64,000 nt of DNA from Actinoplanes sp. DH11 (GCF_020873875.1 NZ_JAHWGU010000010.1:186001-250000), one strand, 5' to 3'; counted from the stretch's first letter, positions 31,600 through 40,970 are shown. The notes: generated by a model not told the origin, from the sequence alone. Made by a program: numbers and translations.

Positions 31600-32856
31600 T
31601 CACCGGGTGACGGTGTACCGGTCCCCGTACACACTCCAGCTCAGCGGCGGCACCAGGTCCAGGTTGCTCGACCGCAGAAAGACCCGCTGAGCGCTCTCCA
31701 CGCGGCTGGTGTCGCTGTGGGCGGCCTCGGTACGCATCTCGGCCGCCCGGGCGTCCAGGAAGGCCGTCAGGTACCCGATCTCGTCCCCGCCCCGCACCGG
31801 CGTCCGCGCCGCGCGCGCCGCCCGCTCGCGGATCTCCCGCAGCCCTTCCACGCCGTGCATCACGGCAGCGTCGTAGTACGCGAACTGACCCAGCGCCCGC
31901 AGCCCGTCCACCCCGGCGAGCCGGACCGCCGGTTCGAAGTAGATCCGGTCCCGGGCGTCCTCCTGGACCGCGCGGAAGACCGGGTCCGCTGCCGCCGCGC
32001 GCCACGCTCCCGTGAAGCCCGCACCGAGGCCGCGGTGCGAGGCCGTGCCGTCCACCGCGCGCAGCGCCGGCACATAGCGGGCCAGCCCGTTGGCGGGCTT
32101 GCGCCGGGTGTACTCGGTGACCACGGCGAGCATGTCCGAGGTGCCGGAGGTGAACCCGACGAGACCGCCGGTGTATCCGCGGCCGTCGCCGATGTCCTCG
32201 ATGTAGCCGTAGGCGCGCCGCCAGTCGAGCGTCGAGTTCTCCGCGCTGGCGACCAGCTTGAAGGCCGTCTCCTTCTTCGCGGCCGCGGTGAGGCCGGCGG
32301 CCGTGGCGGGAACCGCGGCCGACGCCGGGGCCGCCTCGGTGACCGGCCCGGCCGGCCCGGGCCCCCAGGCCTGGAGATCCCACAGCGAATAGCCACCCGA
32401 GGCGACGGACCGCTGCGTGGCGAGCACCCGCAGGTGACGCCCGGAGCCCCGCAGGCCCCGCAGGTCGTCGACGCCGCCGTTGCCGGTGGTCGTGCGGTAG
32501 AGGTCGGTCCACTGCGCACCGTTGCCGGAGATCTGCACGCGATAGGCCCTGGCGAACACCTTGGCCCAGCTCAGCCGCACGCGCCGGACCTCCTGGGCAG
32601 CACCCAGGTCGAGCTGGACCCACTGCGTGCCGGCGCCGGCCACGCTCGTCCACCTGGTCCGCGCGTTGCCGTCGGCCACCGCCGACGCCGGCCAGACGAC
32701 CGACTCGGCCGAGGACGCCACGGCCGGGCGGCCGCGGGAGAGCAGCACGTCAGAGTCCGCGCCGGTGGCGGCCGAGACGGCCGGCGGCACGCAGAGCACC
32801 GCGGCGATCCCACCCGCTGACGCGAACGAACGAAACGACCCGCCCGGAAAGCGCAT
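31600..32856 (-). CDS. Secreted GH46 chitosanase with F5/8-type (CBM32) domain
   Basis: 418-aa secreted chitosan hydrolase. The signal peptide spans residues ~1-30 (SFASAGGIAAVLCVPPAVSA). A discoidin/CBM32-like domain follows (~38-165: NARTRWTSVAGAGTQWVQLD, VRRVRLSWAKV). The GH46 catalytic domain (~190-418) has the general acid Glu in SAENSTLDW and the Asp in YIEDIGDGRGYTGG. It is convergent with the GH16 gene. Together with the two GH16-type proteins it forms a small polysaccharide-degrading (fungal-wall) cluster. Confidence 0.92.
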   Translation of the reverse strand: MRFPGGSFRSFASAGGIAAVLCVPPAVSAATGADSDVLLSRGRPAVASSAESVVWPASAVADGNARTRWTSVAGAGTQWVQLDLGAAQEVRRVRLSWAKVFARAYRVQISGNGAQWTDLYRTTTGNGGVDDLRGLRGSGRHLRVLATQRSVASGGYSLWDLQAWGPGPAGPVTEAAPASAAVPATAAGLTAAAKKETAFKLVASAENSTLDWRRAYGYIEDIGDGRGYTGGLVGFTSGTSDMLAVVTEYTRRKPANGLARYVPALRAVDGTASHRGLGAGFTGAWRAAAADPVFRAVQEDARDRIYFEPAVRLAGVDGLRALGQFAYYDAAVMHGVEGLREIRERAARAARTPVRGGDEIGYLTAFLDARAAEMRTEAAHSDTSRVESAQRVFLRSSNLDLVPPLSWSVYGDRYTVTR

Positions 32857-32880
32857 ACATTTACGCTAGGGCGGGATCGG

Positions 32881-33129
32881 TCAGCGACGCTTGCGGTTCC
32901 GGGAAATCAACACTATCGCCAATACGACCCCGGCCACGACGAACAGGCAGCAGAGCAGGCCGAAGATGCCGAAGGCCCCGAAACCACGGGACCGCCGCCG
33001 GGCCGCCTCCACTGCCAGCTCGGCCACGCCGTTGCTCGCCGCCCATGCGTGCGCGGGGATGACCAGGGCGAGGACCGCGCCGGTCACTGCTGCGGTCACC
33101 CGGGACCACCACTTCACCAGATCAGTCAT
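32881..33129 (-). CDS. Small exported/membrane protein with C-terminal anchor
   Basis: 82 aa. An N-terminal hydrophobic signal (VTAAVTGAVLALVIPAHAWA) is followed by a short basic external segment (VEAARRRSRGFG) and a second hydrophobic helix (FGIFGLLCCLFVVAGVVLAI) ending in SRNRKRR, a positive-inside stop. Structure suggests a cleaved or two-span membrane protein. No family recognised. It is divergent from malQ, whose start lies 61 bp away. Confidence 0.65.
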   Translation of the reverse strand: MTDLVKWWSRVTAAVTGAVLALVIPAHAWAASNGVAELAVEAARRRSRGFGAFGIFGLLCCLFVVAGVVLAIVLISRNRKRR

Positions 33130-33190
33130 GCACTCAATGCTGACCTATGAGCGCAACGGGTATGCAAGTGGTACCGACGGAAGGAAAGCG

Positions 33191-35128
33191 ATGAACGCGG
33201 ATCTGGTGGCGCTCGCCGAGGCGCACGGGGTGGCCACGTGGTACGAGGACTGGCGCCGCAAACGGACCGAGGTGTCCGAGGAATCGGTTGTCGGGGTGCT
33301 GGGACTGCTCGGCGTCGACGCCCGCACGCCCGCGGCGGTCCGCGACGCGCTCGCCGCCGCGCGCCGCCGTGACCAGGGCACCCGGTTGCCCGGCACGATA
33401 GTGCTGCGCGCCGGCAGCACCCGGCAGCTGCCCGCCCCCGGCGAGGTCACGCTGGAGGACGGCGGTGTCGTCACGGCCGAGCGTCTCCCCGCCGACCTGC
33501 CGCTCGGCTGGCACCGGCTGAGCTGCGCCGGGCAGGACATCACGCTGGTGGTGGTACCGGCCGAGCTGCCCGCGCCGCCGGAGACCTGGGGCTGGATGCT
33601 CCAGCTCTACTCACTGCACTCGGCGGACTCCTGGGGCATGGGCGACCTCGGTGACCTGCGATCCTTCGTGGCCGGGTCGGCGGGGGCCGGCCTGGTGCTG
33701 CTGAACCCGCTGCACGCGATCACGCCGACCCATCCGGTGCCGGCGTCGCCGTACTCGCCGTCGAGCCGGCGCTTCGCGAACCCGCTCTACCTGCGGATCT
33801 CCGAGACCGAGGCGTACCGGCGGGCCGATGCCGGGCTGCGCGCCCGGGTGGACGCGCTGCGGCCGGGACCGACGGCCGACTCGCTCATCGACTACGACGC
33901 GGTGTGGACGGCGAAGCAGGCCGCGCTGGAGTTGTTGTGGCCGCTCGCGGAGCCGGTCGACCTCACCGCGGACCCCGGGCTGGCGGACTTCGCCCGGTTC
34001 TGCGCGCTCGCCGAGGAGCACGGCCCGGACTGGCGGAAGTGGCCGGAGGAGCTGCGGCGGCCGGACGCGCCGGCGGTCCACGCGTACCGCTCGGACCGGA
34101 TCGCGTTCCACGCCTGGGTGCAGCACCTGGTCCACGAGCAACTGGTCGCGGCGCGCGAGGCGGCCGCCGGCATGCCGGTCGGCATCGTGCACGACCTGGC
34201 GGTCGGCATCGACCCGGGTGGCGCGGACGGCTGGTTGCTCCAGGACGTGCTGGCACCCGGGGTGCGCGCGGGCGCGCCACCGGACGCGTTCAACCAGCTG
34301 GGCCAGGACTGGGGCCTGGCCGCGTGGCGGCCGGACATGCTGGTGGAGACGGGGTACGCGGCCTACCGGGACATGCTCCGGCGGATCTTCCGGCACGCCG
34401 GCGGGCTCCGGGTCGACCACGTGGCCGGGTTGTGGCGGCTGTGGTGGGTGCCGCCGGGTCTGGGGGCGGCCGAGGGCACCTACGTGCACTACGACCCGGA
34501 GGCGATGCTCGGCATCCTGGCCTTGGAGGCGCACCGGGCCGGGGCCGTGGTGATCGGCGAGGACCTCGGCACGGTGCTGCCGGAGGTCACCGAGGGCCTG
34601 GACCGGATGAACATGCTCGGTTCGGCGGTGCTCTGGTTCACCCGCGACGACGACGGCGACTACCTTCCCGCCGCCGGCTATCCGCGCAACGCCCTCGCCA
34701 GCATCTCCACCCACGACCTGCCGACCGCCGCCGGCTTCCTGGCCGGCGAGCAGGTGGAGGTACGCGCGAAGCTCGATCAGCTGGCCGGCCCGGTGGAACG
34801 GGAGCGCGCGAACTGGCGCAAGGATCGCACCGAGTTGCTCGCCCTGCTGCGCACCGAGGGGCTGCTGGACGACGACGCGACCGCCGAGGAGACCGTGCTG
34901 GCCATGCACCGGTTCCTGGCCCGGACACCGTGCCGGCTGGTCACCGCGTCGCTGCACGACGTGCTGCTGGAGGTACGCCAGCCGAACCTGCCCGGCACGT
35001 TCGACGAATACCCGAACTGGCGCATCCCGCTGGGTCCCGACCTGACCGAGATCGCGGCGAACCCGCTCTTCCGCGAGGTGGCGGCGATACTGGGTAAGGG
35101 GAAACCCGGAAAGGGGGCAACCACATGA
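33191..35128 (+). CDS. malQ: 4-alpha-glucanotransferase (amylomaltase)
   Basis: 645-aa GH77 enzyme that transfers alpha-1,4-glucan segments in maltodextrin/glycogen metabolism, cytosolic. The N-terminal ~130 residues are the beta-sandwich extension found in actinobacterial MalQ; the barrel begins at WMLQLYSLHSADSWGMGDLG. Catalytic residues lie in LRVDHVAGLWRLWW (nucleophile Asp), VVIGEDLGTV (acid/base Glu) and STHDLPTAAG (Asp). Start ATG 33191 with GGAAGGAAAG just upstream; the longer open frame to 32891 is antisense to the small membrane gene. Overlaps the next gene by ATGA. Confidence 0.95.
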   Translation: MNADLVALAEAHGVATWYEDWRRKRTEVSEESVVGVLGLLGVDARTPAAVRDALAAARRRDQGTRLPGTIVLRAGSTRQLPAPGEVTLEDGGVVTAERLPADLPLGWHRLSCAGQDITLVVVPAELPAPPETWGWMLQLYSLHSADSWGMGDLGDLRSFVAGSAGAGLVLLNPLHAITPTHPVPASPYSPSSRRFANPLYLRISETEAYRRADAGLRARVDALRPGPTADSLIDYDAVWTAKQAALELLWPLAEPVDLTADPGLADFARFCALAEEHGPDWRKWPEELRRPDAPAVHAYRSDRIAFHAWVQHLVHEQLVAAREAAAGMPVGIVHDLAVGIDPGGADGWLLQDVLAPGVRAGAPPDAFNQLGQDWGLAAWRPDMLVETGYAAYRDMLRRIFRHAGGLRVDHVAGLWRLWWVPPGLGAAEGTYVHYDPEAMLGILALEAHRAGAVVIGEDLGTVLPEVTEGLDRMNMLGSAVLWFTRDDDGDYLPAAGYPRNALASISTHDLPTAAGFLAGEQVEVRAKLDQLAGPVERERANWRKDRTELLALLRTEGLLDDDATAEETVLAMHRFLARTPCRLVTASLHDVLLEVRQPNLPGTFDEYPNWRIPLGPDLTEIAANPLFREVAAILGKGKPGKGATT

Positions 35129-35340
35129 GTTTCCTGGACAAGGCCAAGGACCTCGTCAACAAGCACGAGGACAAGGTCGACGCGGCCCTGGAGAAGATCG
35201 GCGACCAGGTGGACCGGCGTACCGGCCACAAGTACACGTCGCAGATCGACCGCGGCGTCGACGAGATCAAGAAGCGCACCGGAAACAACCCCGGCACCGG
35301 CGGCACCACCGGCACCGGCACCGGCGACACCCGGATCTGA
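35125..35340 (+). CDS. Antitoxin-like small helical protein (Rv0909/MT0933 family)
   Basis: 71-aa protein: a charged amphipathic helix with repeated Lys/Asp/Val pattern (MSFLDKAKDLVNKHEDKV, DAALEKIGDQVDRRTGHKY) and a Gly/Thr tail. It matches the actinobacterial family annotated as antitoxin (Rv0909-like). No toxin gene is adjacent, so that name may not describe its role here. Its ATG overlaps the malQ stop (ATGA), implying coupled translation. Sequence also recalls small stress-induced CsbD-like helices. Confidence 0.75.
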   Translation: MSFLDKAKDLVNKHEDKVDAALEKIGDQVDRRTGHKYTSQIDRGVDEIKKRTGNNPGTGGTTGTGTGDTRI

Positions 35341-35365
35341 CGTCCGGACCGCCGCCGGTGCCCGG

Positions 35366-35782
35366 TCAGATCGACAGGGGTTCCGGCGGCGGGTCGTCGT
35401 CCACGGCGTACAGCATCGGGTGCAGCGGCAGGTACGTGTCCGGCTGCCGGCAACGCGCCGGCGGCAGCAGCGACGAGCCGTGCGCCGGATGCTCCCGGCA
35501 GTGCCGGTGTGCCCTGGCCAGGGCGTCCTCGTGGTGTCGGCCGCCGCCGTACTCCCCGCAGCCCGCGCAGTCCCACCGCCAGAACGGGGCACCCTCGTCG
35601 GCGGCGTGCCGGCGGATCCGCAGCGGCGGACCGGCCCGATGACTCGCGGCGGCCAGTATCCCGGGCATCTCGCGGACGGGTGGCGGCCCCGGTGGCCGCC
35701 GCTGGCCCATGATCTCGGCAAGCACGTTGCTCGACACCGTCACCTCCGTGTTCGTGGCGCTGCGTTTCAGTGTGATGCGCAC
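35366..35782 (-). CDS. Hypothetical protein with Cys/His zinc-finger-like motif
   Basis: 138 aa from GTG 35782. The N-terminal ~25 residues form a strand-helix (RITLKRSATNTEVTVSSNVL); the middle has DCAGCGEYGGGRHH and a following HRHCREHP, spaced like a C2-H/C zinc site. The C-terminus is Pro/Asp-rich (DDDPPPEPLSI). I recognise no family. Coding is supported by codon composition and position in a clean gap between malQ and the DUF1501 gene; the start has no clear Shine-Dalgarno. Confidence 0.55.
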   Translation of the reverse strand: MRITLKRSATNTEVTVSSNVLAEIMGQRRPPGPPPVREMPGILAAASHRAGPPLRIRRHAADEGAPFWRWDCAGCGEYGGGRHHEDALARAHRHCREHPAHGSSLLPPARCRQPDTYLPLHPMLYAVDDDPPPEPLSI

Positions 35783-35831
35783 CTCATGAACCGGATGGCA
35801 GTTTTGCCGCTTTTACGCCTCGAGCTCCTTC

Positions 35832-37109
35832 TCAGCGGGCTGCCACCAGGCCCAGTGCGGACGGGGTCACCCCGGGGAACACCCCGGCCAGGTCACCGAC
35901 GCCGCACCGGGCCCGGAGGACCTCACCGATCACGGCGCGGTAATCGGTGGCCACCGCGAGGTCGCCGTCGCGCAGATCGCCCGCGCCCAGGCCCGGCCAC
36001 CGGCCGTGCACCCGGCCGCCCCGGACGCCACCGCCCAGCACGAACATCGCGTTGCCGTACCCGTGGTCCAGACCGCCCGAGCCGTTCTGCGTCACCCGCC
36101 GGCCGAACTCGCTGATGGTGACCACGGTGACCCGGCTCAGACCGTCCGGGCCGAGGTCGGCCGCGAACGCCGCCAGCGCGGTGGCGAACGCCTTGAGCTG
36201 CTCGTACATCCGCTTGCCCGGCGCGGCCGCGCCCAGGTTCTCGTGCATGTCCCAGTCGCCGGAGTCGACCGTGGCGCTCATCAGCCCGGTCCCGGACCTG
36301 ATCAGCCGGGCCACGTCCCGTAGCGCCCGCCCCAGTTCCGAGTCGGGGTAGGCGGCGCCGTTCGCCGGCGTGTACCCGGCGGCCCGCAACGTCGCGCCCC
36401 GCGTCAGCGCACCGGTGAGCTGCGCCGCCGTCCGGGCGAGTGCCGCCGGCGCGCCGTCGTAGAGCGCGCTCATCGTGGCGGAGATCGGCCGGCCCGCCTG
36501 CTCGCCGGTGAGCGCAAGGCCGTCCACCGAGGTCACGCCCAGGTAGGGCGCCGGGCCGGCGAGCACCCGGGCCGGCATCGCGGTGCCCATCGCGACCGCC
36601 TGGAAAGAGTCGGACGTCCCCAGCGAGCCGAGCATCCGGTTGAGCCAGCCGGTTCGGATCGAGGTGCCCGGCGCGGCCCGTTCCAGTTCCTCCATGGCCG
36701 AGAAATGCGACCGGTTCGGGGCCGGCTGGCCGACCGCGTGCACGGCGGCCAGTTGCCCGCCGGTCCAGTACGGCAGCAGCGGAGCGAGCGCCGGGTGCAG
36801 CCCGAAGAACGCGTCGCCGCCGATCAGCTGGGCCTTCGGCACCGCGATCGTGGGGCGGGCGGCGTAGTAACCGGCGTCGCCGTGCGGCACCACCGCGGAC
36901 AGGCCGTCGAAGCCACCCCGCAGCGAGAGCAGCACCAGCACGTCGCCGGAGTAGGCCGGGTCGGCCGCGTACGCCACACCGGGGCCGAGCTGGGCCCCGG
37001 CCAGCCCGGCGAACGCGCCGGCCGCGCCGGTGGCCAGCAGCCGGCGCCGGGACACCGACGCCTGGCGCAGGTCGTCGCACTCGCAGGTCATGGTCGTCAT
37101 GGTCGTCAC
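35832..37109 (-). CDS. DUF1501 family protein, Tat-exported
   Basis: 425-aa sulfatase/phosphatase-fold protein. A Tat signal (SVSRRRLLATGAAGAFAGLA, residues ~18-37) precedes the mature part (LLSLRGGFDGLSAVVPHGD, PNRSHFSAME, TISEFGRRV...DHGYGNAMFVLGG). DUF1501 proteins are typically encoded with DUF1800 partners, as here: GTG 37109 overlaps the DUF1800 stop by 4 nt (GTGA). The start region reads (GTG/ATG-ACG-ACC) repeated, so three in-frame start codons lie within 8 codons. The pair's role is unknown; both look extracytoplasmic. Confidence 0.9.
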   Translation of the reverse strand: MTTMTTMTCECDDLRQASVSRRRLLATGAAGAFAGLAGAQLGPGVAYAADPAYSGDVLVLLSLRGGFDGLSAVVPHGDAGYYAARPTIAVPKAQLIGGDAFFGLHPALAPLLPYWTGGQLAAVHAVGQPAPNRSHFSAMEELERAAPGTSIRTGWLNRMLGSLGTSDSFQAVAMGTAMPARVLAGPAPYLGVTSVDGLALTGEQAGRPISATMSALYDGAPAALARTAAQLTGALTRGATLRAAGYTPANGAAYPDSELGRALRDVARLIRSGTGLMSATVDSGDWDMHENLGAAAPGKRMYEQLKAFATALAAFAADLGPDGLSRVTVVTISEFGRRVTQNGSGGLDHGYGNAMFVLGGGVRGGRVHGRWPGLGAGDLRDGDLAVATDYRAVIGEVLRARCGVGDLAGVFPGVTPSALGLVAAR

Positions 37110-38677
37110 CTCAGCGCGAAGGACGGGGAGTTGAGCAGCATCCCCATCAGGTACGGGAACATCCAGCCGGCCGCCGGGTCGCCGGCCTTCAGCGGCGAGG
37201 CCGGTGTCTTTCCGTAGAACTCGGCGAGAGCGGCCACATGCTTAGCCGGTGGGGCCATACCGAGCAGGCGTACGCCCAGCGCGTTGATCAACGCCCCGTA
37301 CGTCGCCGGCAGCGCCCCCACCATCCCGGTCACCAGATTCGCCGGCCGCACCAGCGTGTCCGGCCACCAGCCGGCCGCGATGGAGAGGTGGAAGTTCCAC
37401 CGCACCAGCAGCCCGGACGGTGACGCCCAGGCGCTCGCCACGTCCGGATAGCCGTTCGGCGGCCCCCAGTTCAGCGGGGCGTGCCCGGCGTCCCGGGCCA
37501 TCCAGTAGAGGCTTTCCAGGAACTTGGTGCCGGTCGGCGCCGGTCCGTAACCGAGGATGCGCACGGTGGCGGCCAGGTCCTCCATCGGCGTGCGGGTCTT
37601 CGCGCCGGCCGACGCGGCGAACTGCGCCGAGGTGAACAGCGCCCGCAGCACCGGCGCGATCGCCGACCGGTTGTCCAGGTAGACCTTGACCAGCGCGGTG
37701 ATCAGATCGGCGGGTGGCTCGTCCGCGACGAACCGGACACAGAGCTTCGTGACGATCCGGCGGGCCGTGAGCGGGTGCAGAGCCAGGTGGTCGAGGAACG
37801 CCAGGGCGGCCGCCTCACCGCCGGCCGGCGTCGCGTTGGCGTGCTGGAACGTCAGGACGCGTACCGCGCCGGTGGCGTGACCGGCCGCGTCGTAGCGGTA
37901 CTGCCCGGTGGCGTTGTCCACGGTCAGGCCGGTGAGCAGCCGGGCCGCGTCCTTGACGTCGGCCTCGGTGTAGGCCAGGCCGACCGTGTGCAGTTCCAGC
38001 AGTTCGCGGCCGTAGTTCTCGTTCGGCGCCGCCTTGGTGGAGTACCGGTTGTCCAGGTAGGTGAGCATCGCCGGGTGCCGGGCGGACGCCTTGAGCAGGT
38101 TCGCGAACGTGCCGAGCGCGTGCTTACGGATGACGTTGCGGTCGTAGTCGATCCGGCTGTCCCAGACGTCGCCGTGCGGGCAGGTGACGTTCAGGTGGTT
38201 GCTCCAGAAGTCCACCATCACCTCGAACAGCTGGCGCTCACTCCAGATCGCCCTGGTCACCGCCGCGAAGCCGAGCTGCCACATCGGGTCCCAGCTGTAC
38301 TGCTTGAGCTTGCCGGCGGCCACCTGCTTCCGGATCTCGGCGATGCTGAGCCCGCTCAGCGGCAGCCGGGCGAGCACGCCGTCGGCCACCTTGTCCGGGA
38401 TCGACGCGGGCGCGAGCTGCCGGTCCAGCCAGGCCTTCGCGCCCAGCTTGCGGATCTCCGCGATCGACGCCGGACCGGGACCGAAGGTGGCCCGCCGCAG
38501 CAGGTGCAGCAGCGGGTCGGCGGGGAGGAAGCCGGCCGGCCCGGCCTCGGCGGCGGTGCTCGGCACGGCGGCGGCCGCCGCGGCCGGCGTACCGGCCGTC
38601 AGGGCCGCCGCCGCACCGGCGGCCGCCACCCCACCCAGGACACCGCGCCGGGTCATCGTCTGCTCGGATGCGCTCAC
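37106..38677 (-). CDS. DUF1800 family protein, Tat-exported
   Basis: About 523 aa. A Tat-like signal MTRRGVLGGVAAAGAAAALT begins near residue 9 and is followed by DPLLHLLRRATFGPGP, NENYGRELLELHTVGL (the diagnostic DUF1800 motif) and LNWGPPNGYPDVASAW. Two starts are possible: GTG 38677 (used here) and ATG 38653-38655 of the MTRRG segment; neither has a strong Shine-Dalgarno and the frame is open to 38737. It is the upstream member of the DUF1800-DUF1501 pair. Function unknown; widespread in bacteria. Confidence 0.9.
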   Translation of the reverse strand: MSASEQTMTRRGVLGGVAAAGAAAALTAGTPAAAAAAVPSTAAEAGPAGFLPADPLLHLLRRATFGPGPASIAEIRKLGAKAWLDRQLAPASIPDKVADGVLARLPLSGLSIAEIRKQVAAGKLKQYSWDPMWQLGFAAVTRAIWSERQLFEVMVDFWSNHLNVTCPHGDVWDSRIDYDRNVIRKHALGTFANLLKASARHPAMLTYLDNRYSTKAAPNENYGRELLELHTVGLAYTEADVKDAARLLTGLTVDNATGQYRYDAAGHATGAVRVLTFQHANATPAGGEAAALAFLDHLALHPLTARRIVTKLCVRFVADEPPADLITALVKVYLDNRSAIAPVLRALFTSAQFAASAGAKTRTPMEDLAATVRILGYGPAPTGTKFLESLYWMARDAGHAPLNWGPPNGYPDVASAWASPSGLLVRWNFHLSIAAGWWPDTLVRPANLVTGMVGALPATYGALINALGVRLLGMAPPAKHVAALAEFYGKTPASPLKAGDPAAGWMFPYLMGMLLNSPSFALR

Positions 38678-38759
38678 GGGCGGAACAGTCGGGAGCCCGG
38701 CGGGTGATCGCTGGGTTCCCTGCGGCGCGCTACCCACTTGCTACCTGGATACTTGCCCG

Positions 38760-39611
38760 ATGGCACAGCGCAGATCGTCGCGGCGACGGGTGGAGACGGT
38801 CGCGTCGGGCGTGGCCGAGCTGGTGCCCGACCCCGACCGGGACACCGCCTGGACCCTCCTGCTGGACGGCGCGCCGCAGTCCCACGTCGACCTGGCCGAC
38901 CCGACGTTCCTGCAGTTCGAATACGTGCGCCGGATGGCCTCGGCGATCGACCTGGTGGCGCCGCCCGGCCGCCCGTTGCGCGCGCTGCACCTGGGCGGCG
39001 GCGCGCTGACGCTGCCCCGGTACATCGCGGCTACCCGGCCCGGTTCCGCACAACGGGTGGTGGAGATCGACGGGCCGCTGGTCGAACTGGTGCGTGCGGC
39101 GCTGCCCCTGCCCGCCTCGGCGAACATCCGGGTACGCGTCGCCGACGCGCGCGCCGCCGTCGAAGGGATGCGCGACGCCGGGTACGACGTGGTGATCCTG
39201 GACGTCTTCGCCGGCGCGCGCACCCCGGCACACCTGGCCTCCGCCGAGTTCGCCGCCCAAGTGGCCCGGGTGCTCGACCCGTCCGGCTGGCTGATCGCGA
39301 ACGTCGCCGACGGCCCGCCACTGCGGTACGCGCGGAGCCAGGTCGCCACGATCCGCGCCGCGCTGCCGCAGGCCTGCCTGATCGCCGACGCCGGCGTGCT
39401 CCGCGGCCGCCGGTTCGGCAACCTGGTGCTGCTCGCCGGCCGGACCACGCCGCCGCTCGCCGAACTGACCCGGCGGGCCGCCGGCGACTGGTTCCCGGGA
39501 CGGGTGGAGGAGGACCTCGACCGCTTCACCGCCGGGGCCACGCCGGTTCCGGACACATCAGCGGTTCCGTCGCCATTGCCCCCGGAGGGCCTCTTTGGTA
39601 ACCGAAAGTGA
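38760..39611 (+). CDS. Spermidine-synthase-like methyltransferase-fold protein
   Basis: 283-aa Rossmann-fold protein of the polyamine aminopropyltransferase type: FEYVRRMASAIDLVAPPG, the nucleotide loop ALHLGGGALTLPRYIA, acidic VVEIDGPLVELVR, and DVVILDVFAGARTPAHL (active-site Asp region). It lacks the N-terminal membrane domain of some actinobacterial relatives. The true substrate may not be spermidine; actinobacteria carry several such proteins. GATACT at 38748-38753 ends 6 nt before ATG 38760, suggesting a leaderless mRNA. Divergent from the DUF1800 gene. Confidence 0.82.
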   Translation: MAQRRSSRRRVETVASGVAELVPDPDRDTAWTLLLDGAPQSHVDLADPTFLQFEYVRRMASAIDLVAPPGRPLRALHLGGGALTLPRYIAATRPGSAQRVVEIDGPLVELVRAALPLPASANIRVRVADARAAVEGMRDAGYDVVILDVFAGARTPAHLASAEFAAQVARVLDPSGWLIANVADGPPLRYARSQVATIRAALPQACLIADAGVLRGRRFGNLVLLAGRTTPPLAELTRRAAGDWFPGRVEEDLDRFTAGATPVPDTSAVPSPLPPEGLFGNRK

Positions 39612-39770
39612 TGACCGGATAGGCCGTAGGTGCACCACTGATCACCGTGGTGTGTCGATTTTCGAAGAACGCCTGTGATTCGCGCCCGGCTACTGGCGGC
39701 ACTGCGCACAACGGGCTGTAATCGGTGCGGCCGCGTGTAGCGGATCGCGGCGACCACGGGGAAGGCAACC

Positions 39771-40841
39771 ATGTTCCACCAGCACTTCCTGTCCGCACCC
39801 GGTACGGATCTGGGACCGCTGGACAGCGGCGAGCGAGTTCTCTGGCAAGGCCGTTGCGCCGTCGCCGAGTACGCGTTCGACGAGGCTTCCTCCCTGCCGC
39901 GCTGGACGCTGCCGGAGGGGACCGAGGTCCTCGTCACGGACCGCCGAGTTCGCTACACGTATGCGGACGACTCCACGGTCAGTAACGGCGAACTCTTCTG
40001 GCTGTGGCCACAGCACCTGCGGGTGCAGCCGGGCAACCGGGAGGTCGGGCGCAACGCCACGGTCACCCAGATCCAGCTGGTCTGCAACGGCCCGGGCGGC
40101 AGCTTCCCGGCGCTCGTCTTCGCCGGCGGCACCCTGACGTCGGTCGGCGACGCGGACCGCCTCGCCAACGTGCTGCGGCAGGCGATCGCCAGGTTCCGGG
40201 TGGAGAACGCCACCGAGATCGGTGTGCCCGCGCCGCAGGCCCGGATGCTGTCGCGCCTGGTCATCGGCCCGGAATTCAACAACTTCCAGGGCGGCCCGGG
40301 TCAGACCGTGACCCTGCTCGGCGCCGTGCAGGTGCCGGCGCCCGAGGAGACCGCCTACGAACCGGACCCGGCGCCGGTCTCGGCGATGCCCGTCTCGGGC
40401 ACCCCGGTCTCGGCGGCACCCGTCTCGGCCGCCCCGATCTCGGCCGCCCCGGTTTCCGGCACGCCCGTCTCGGCGGCCCCCGTCTCCGGCTATCCCGTCT
40501 CGGGCAGCCCGGTCTCCGGCTATCCCGTCTCCGGCAGCCCCGTCTCCGGCTATCCCGTCTCCGACAGTCCGGCGCCGGTCTCGGCGATGCCGGTCTCCGG
40601 GGATCGTGCCTCCTTCGATCGGCCCGGCCGCAGCGTCGACGCCGTGCGTGCCGAGCAGGCCCGGCGCGCCGAGCAGGACAGCCGCTACGCCGAGCCCGAC
40701 CTGGCATCCCGCGCGGCGAGCCTCGCGGCCCGGGTGGCGAGCCTGGTCTCCGCCTCGGAGGACCCCGACAACCCCGCCACCCGGAGCAACAACCTCTCCG
40801 CGTACCTCAACGCCGACGCCGACCCAGGCGCGCCGCGCTGA
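39771..40841 (+). CDS. Hypothetical protein with PVSxx pentapeptide repeat region
   Basis: 356 aa. Residues ~20-190 look like a PH/GRAM-type beta domain (GERVLWQGRCAVAEY, TEVLVTDRRVRYTYADDS, GELFWLWPQHLRV). Residues ~205-285 are a low-complexity tract of about 15 pentapeptides PVS[AG]x (e.g. PVSGYPVSGSPVSGYPVS) encoded by a 15-bp tandem repeat. The C-terminal 70 residues are charged helices (EQARRAEQDSRYAEPDLASR). No catalytic motif. The repeat is probably variable in copy number and acts as a flexible linker. No function assigned. Confidence 0.75.
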   Translation: MFHQHFLSAPGTDLGPLDSGERVLWQGRCAVAEYAFDEASSLPRWTLPEGTEVLVTDRRVRYTYADDSTVSNGELFWLWPQHLRVQPGNREVGRNATVTQIQLVCNGPGGSFPALVFAGGTLTSVGDADRLANVLRQAIARFRVENATEIGVPAPQARMLSRLVIGPEFNNFQGGPGQTVTLLGAVQVPAPEETAYEPDPAPVSAMPVSGTPVSAAPVSAAPISAAPVSGTPVSAAPVSGYPVSGSPVSGYPVSGSPVSGYPVSDSPAPVSAMPVSGDRASFDRPGRSVDAVRAEQARRAEQDSRYAEPDLASRAASLAARVASLVSASEDPDNPATRSNNLSAYLNADADPGAPR

Positions 40842-40893
40842 CCCGTACGCCAGGATCGTCGCGCCGCGCAGGCCGCCCGGCCCGCGCCTGACC

Positions 40894-40970
40894 GCTCAGC
40901 TGAGCCAAGGCTGCGCGGTCGCTCAGCTGGCCAAGGCTGCGCGGTCGCTCAGCTGGATCGGGTCGCCGCC
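40894..40970. repeat. 26-27-bp tandem repeat covering the terC stop codon
   Basis: Units starting gctcagctg at 40894, 40921 and 40947 (periods 27 and 26) with core ccaaggctgcgcggtc. The third unit contains the TerC stop (TCA at 40949-40951) and last codons. Confidence 0.88.

Noticed and set aside
32891..33188. N-terminal extension of malQ in an open frame
   Set aside because: It is antisense to the small membrane protein; family N-terminus and RBS place the start at 33191.
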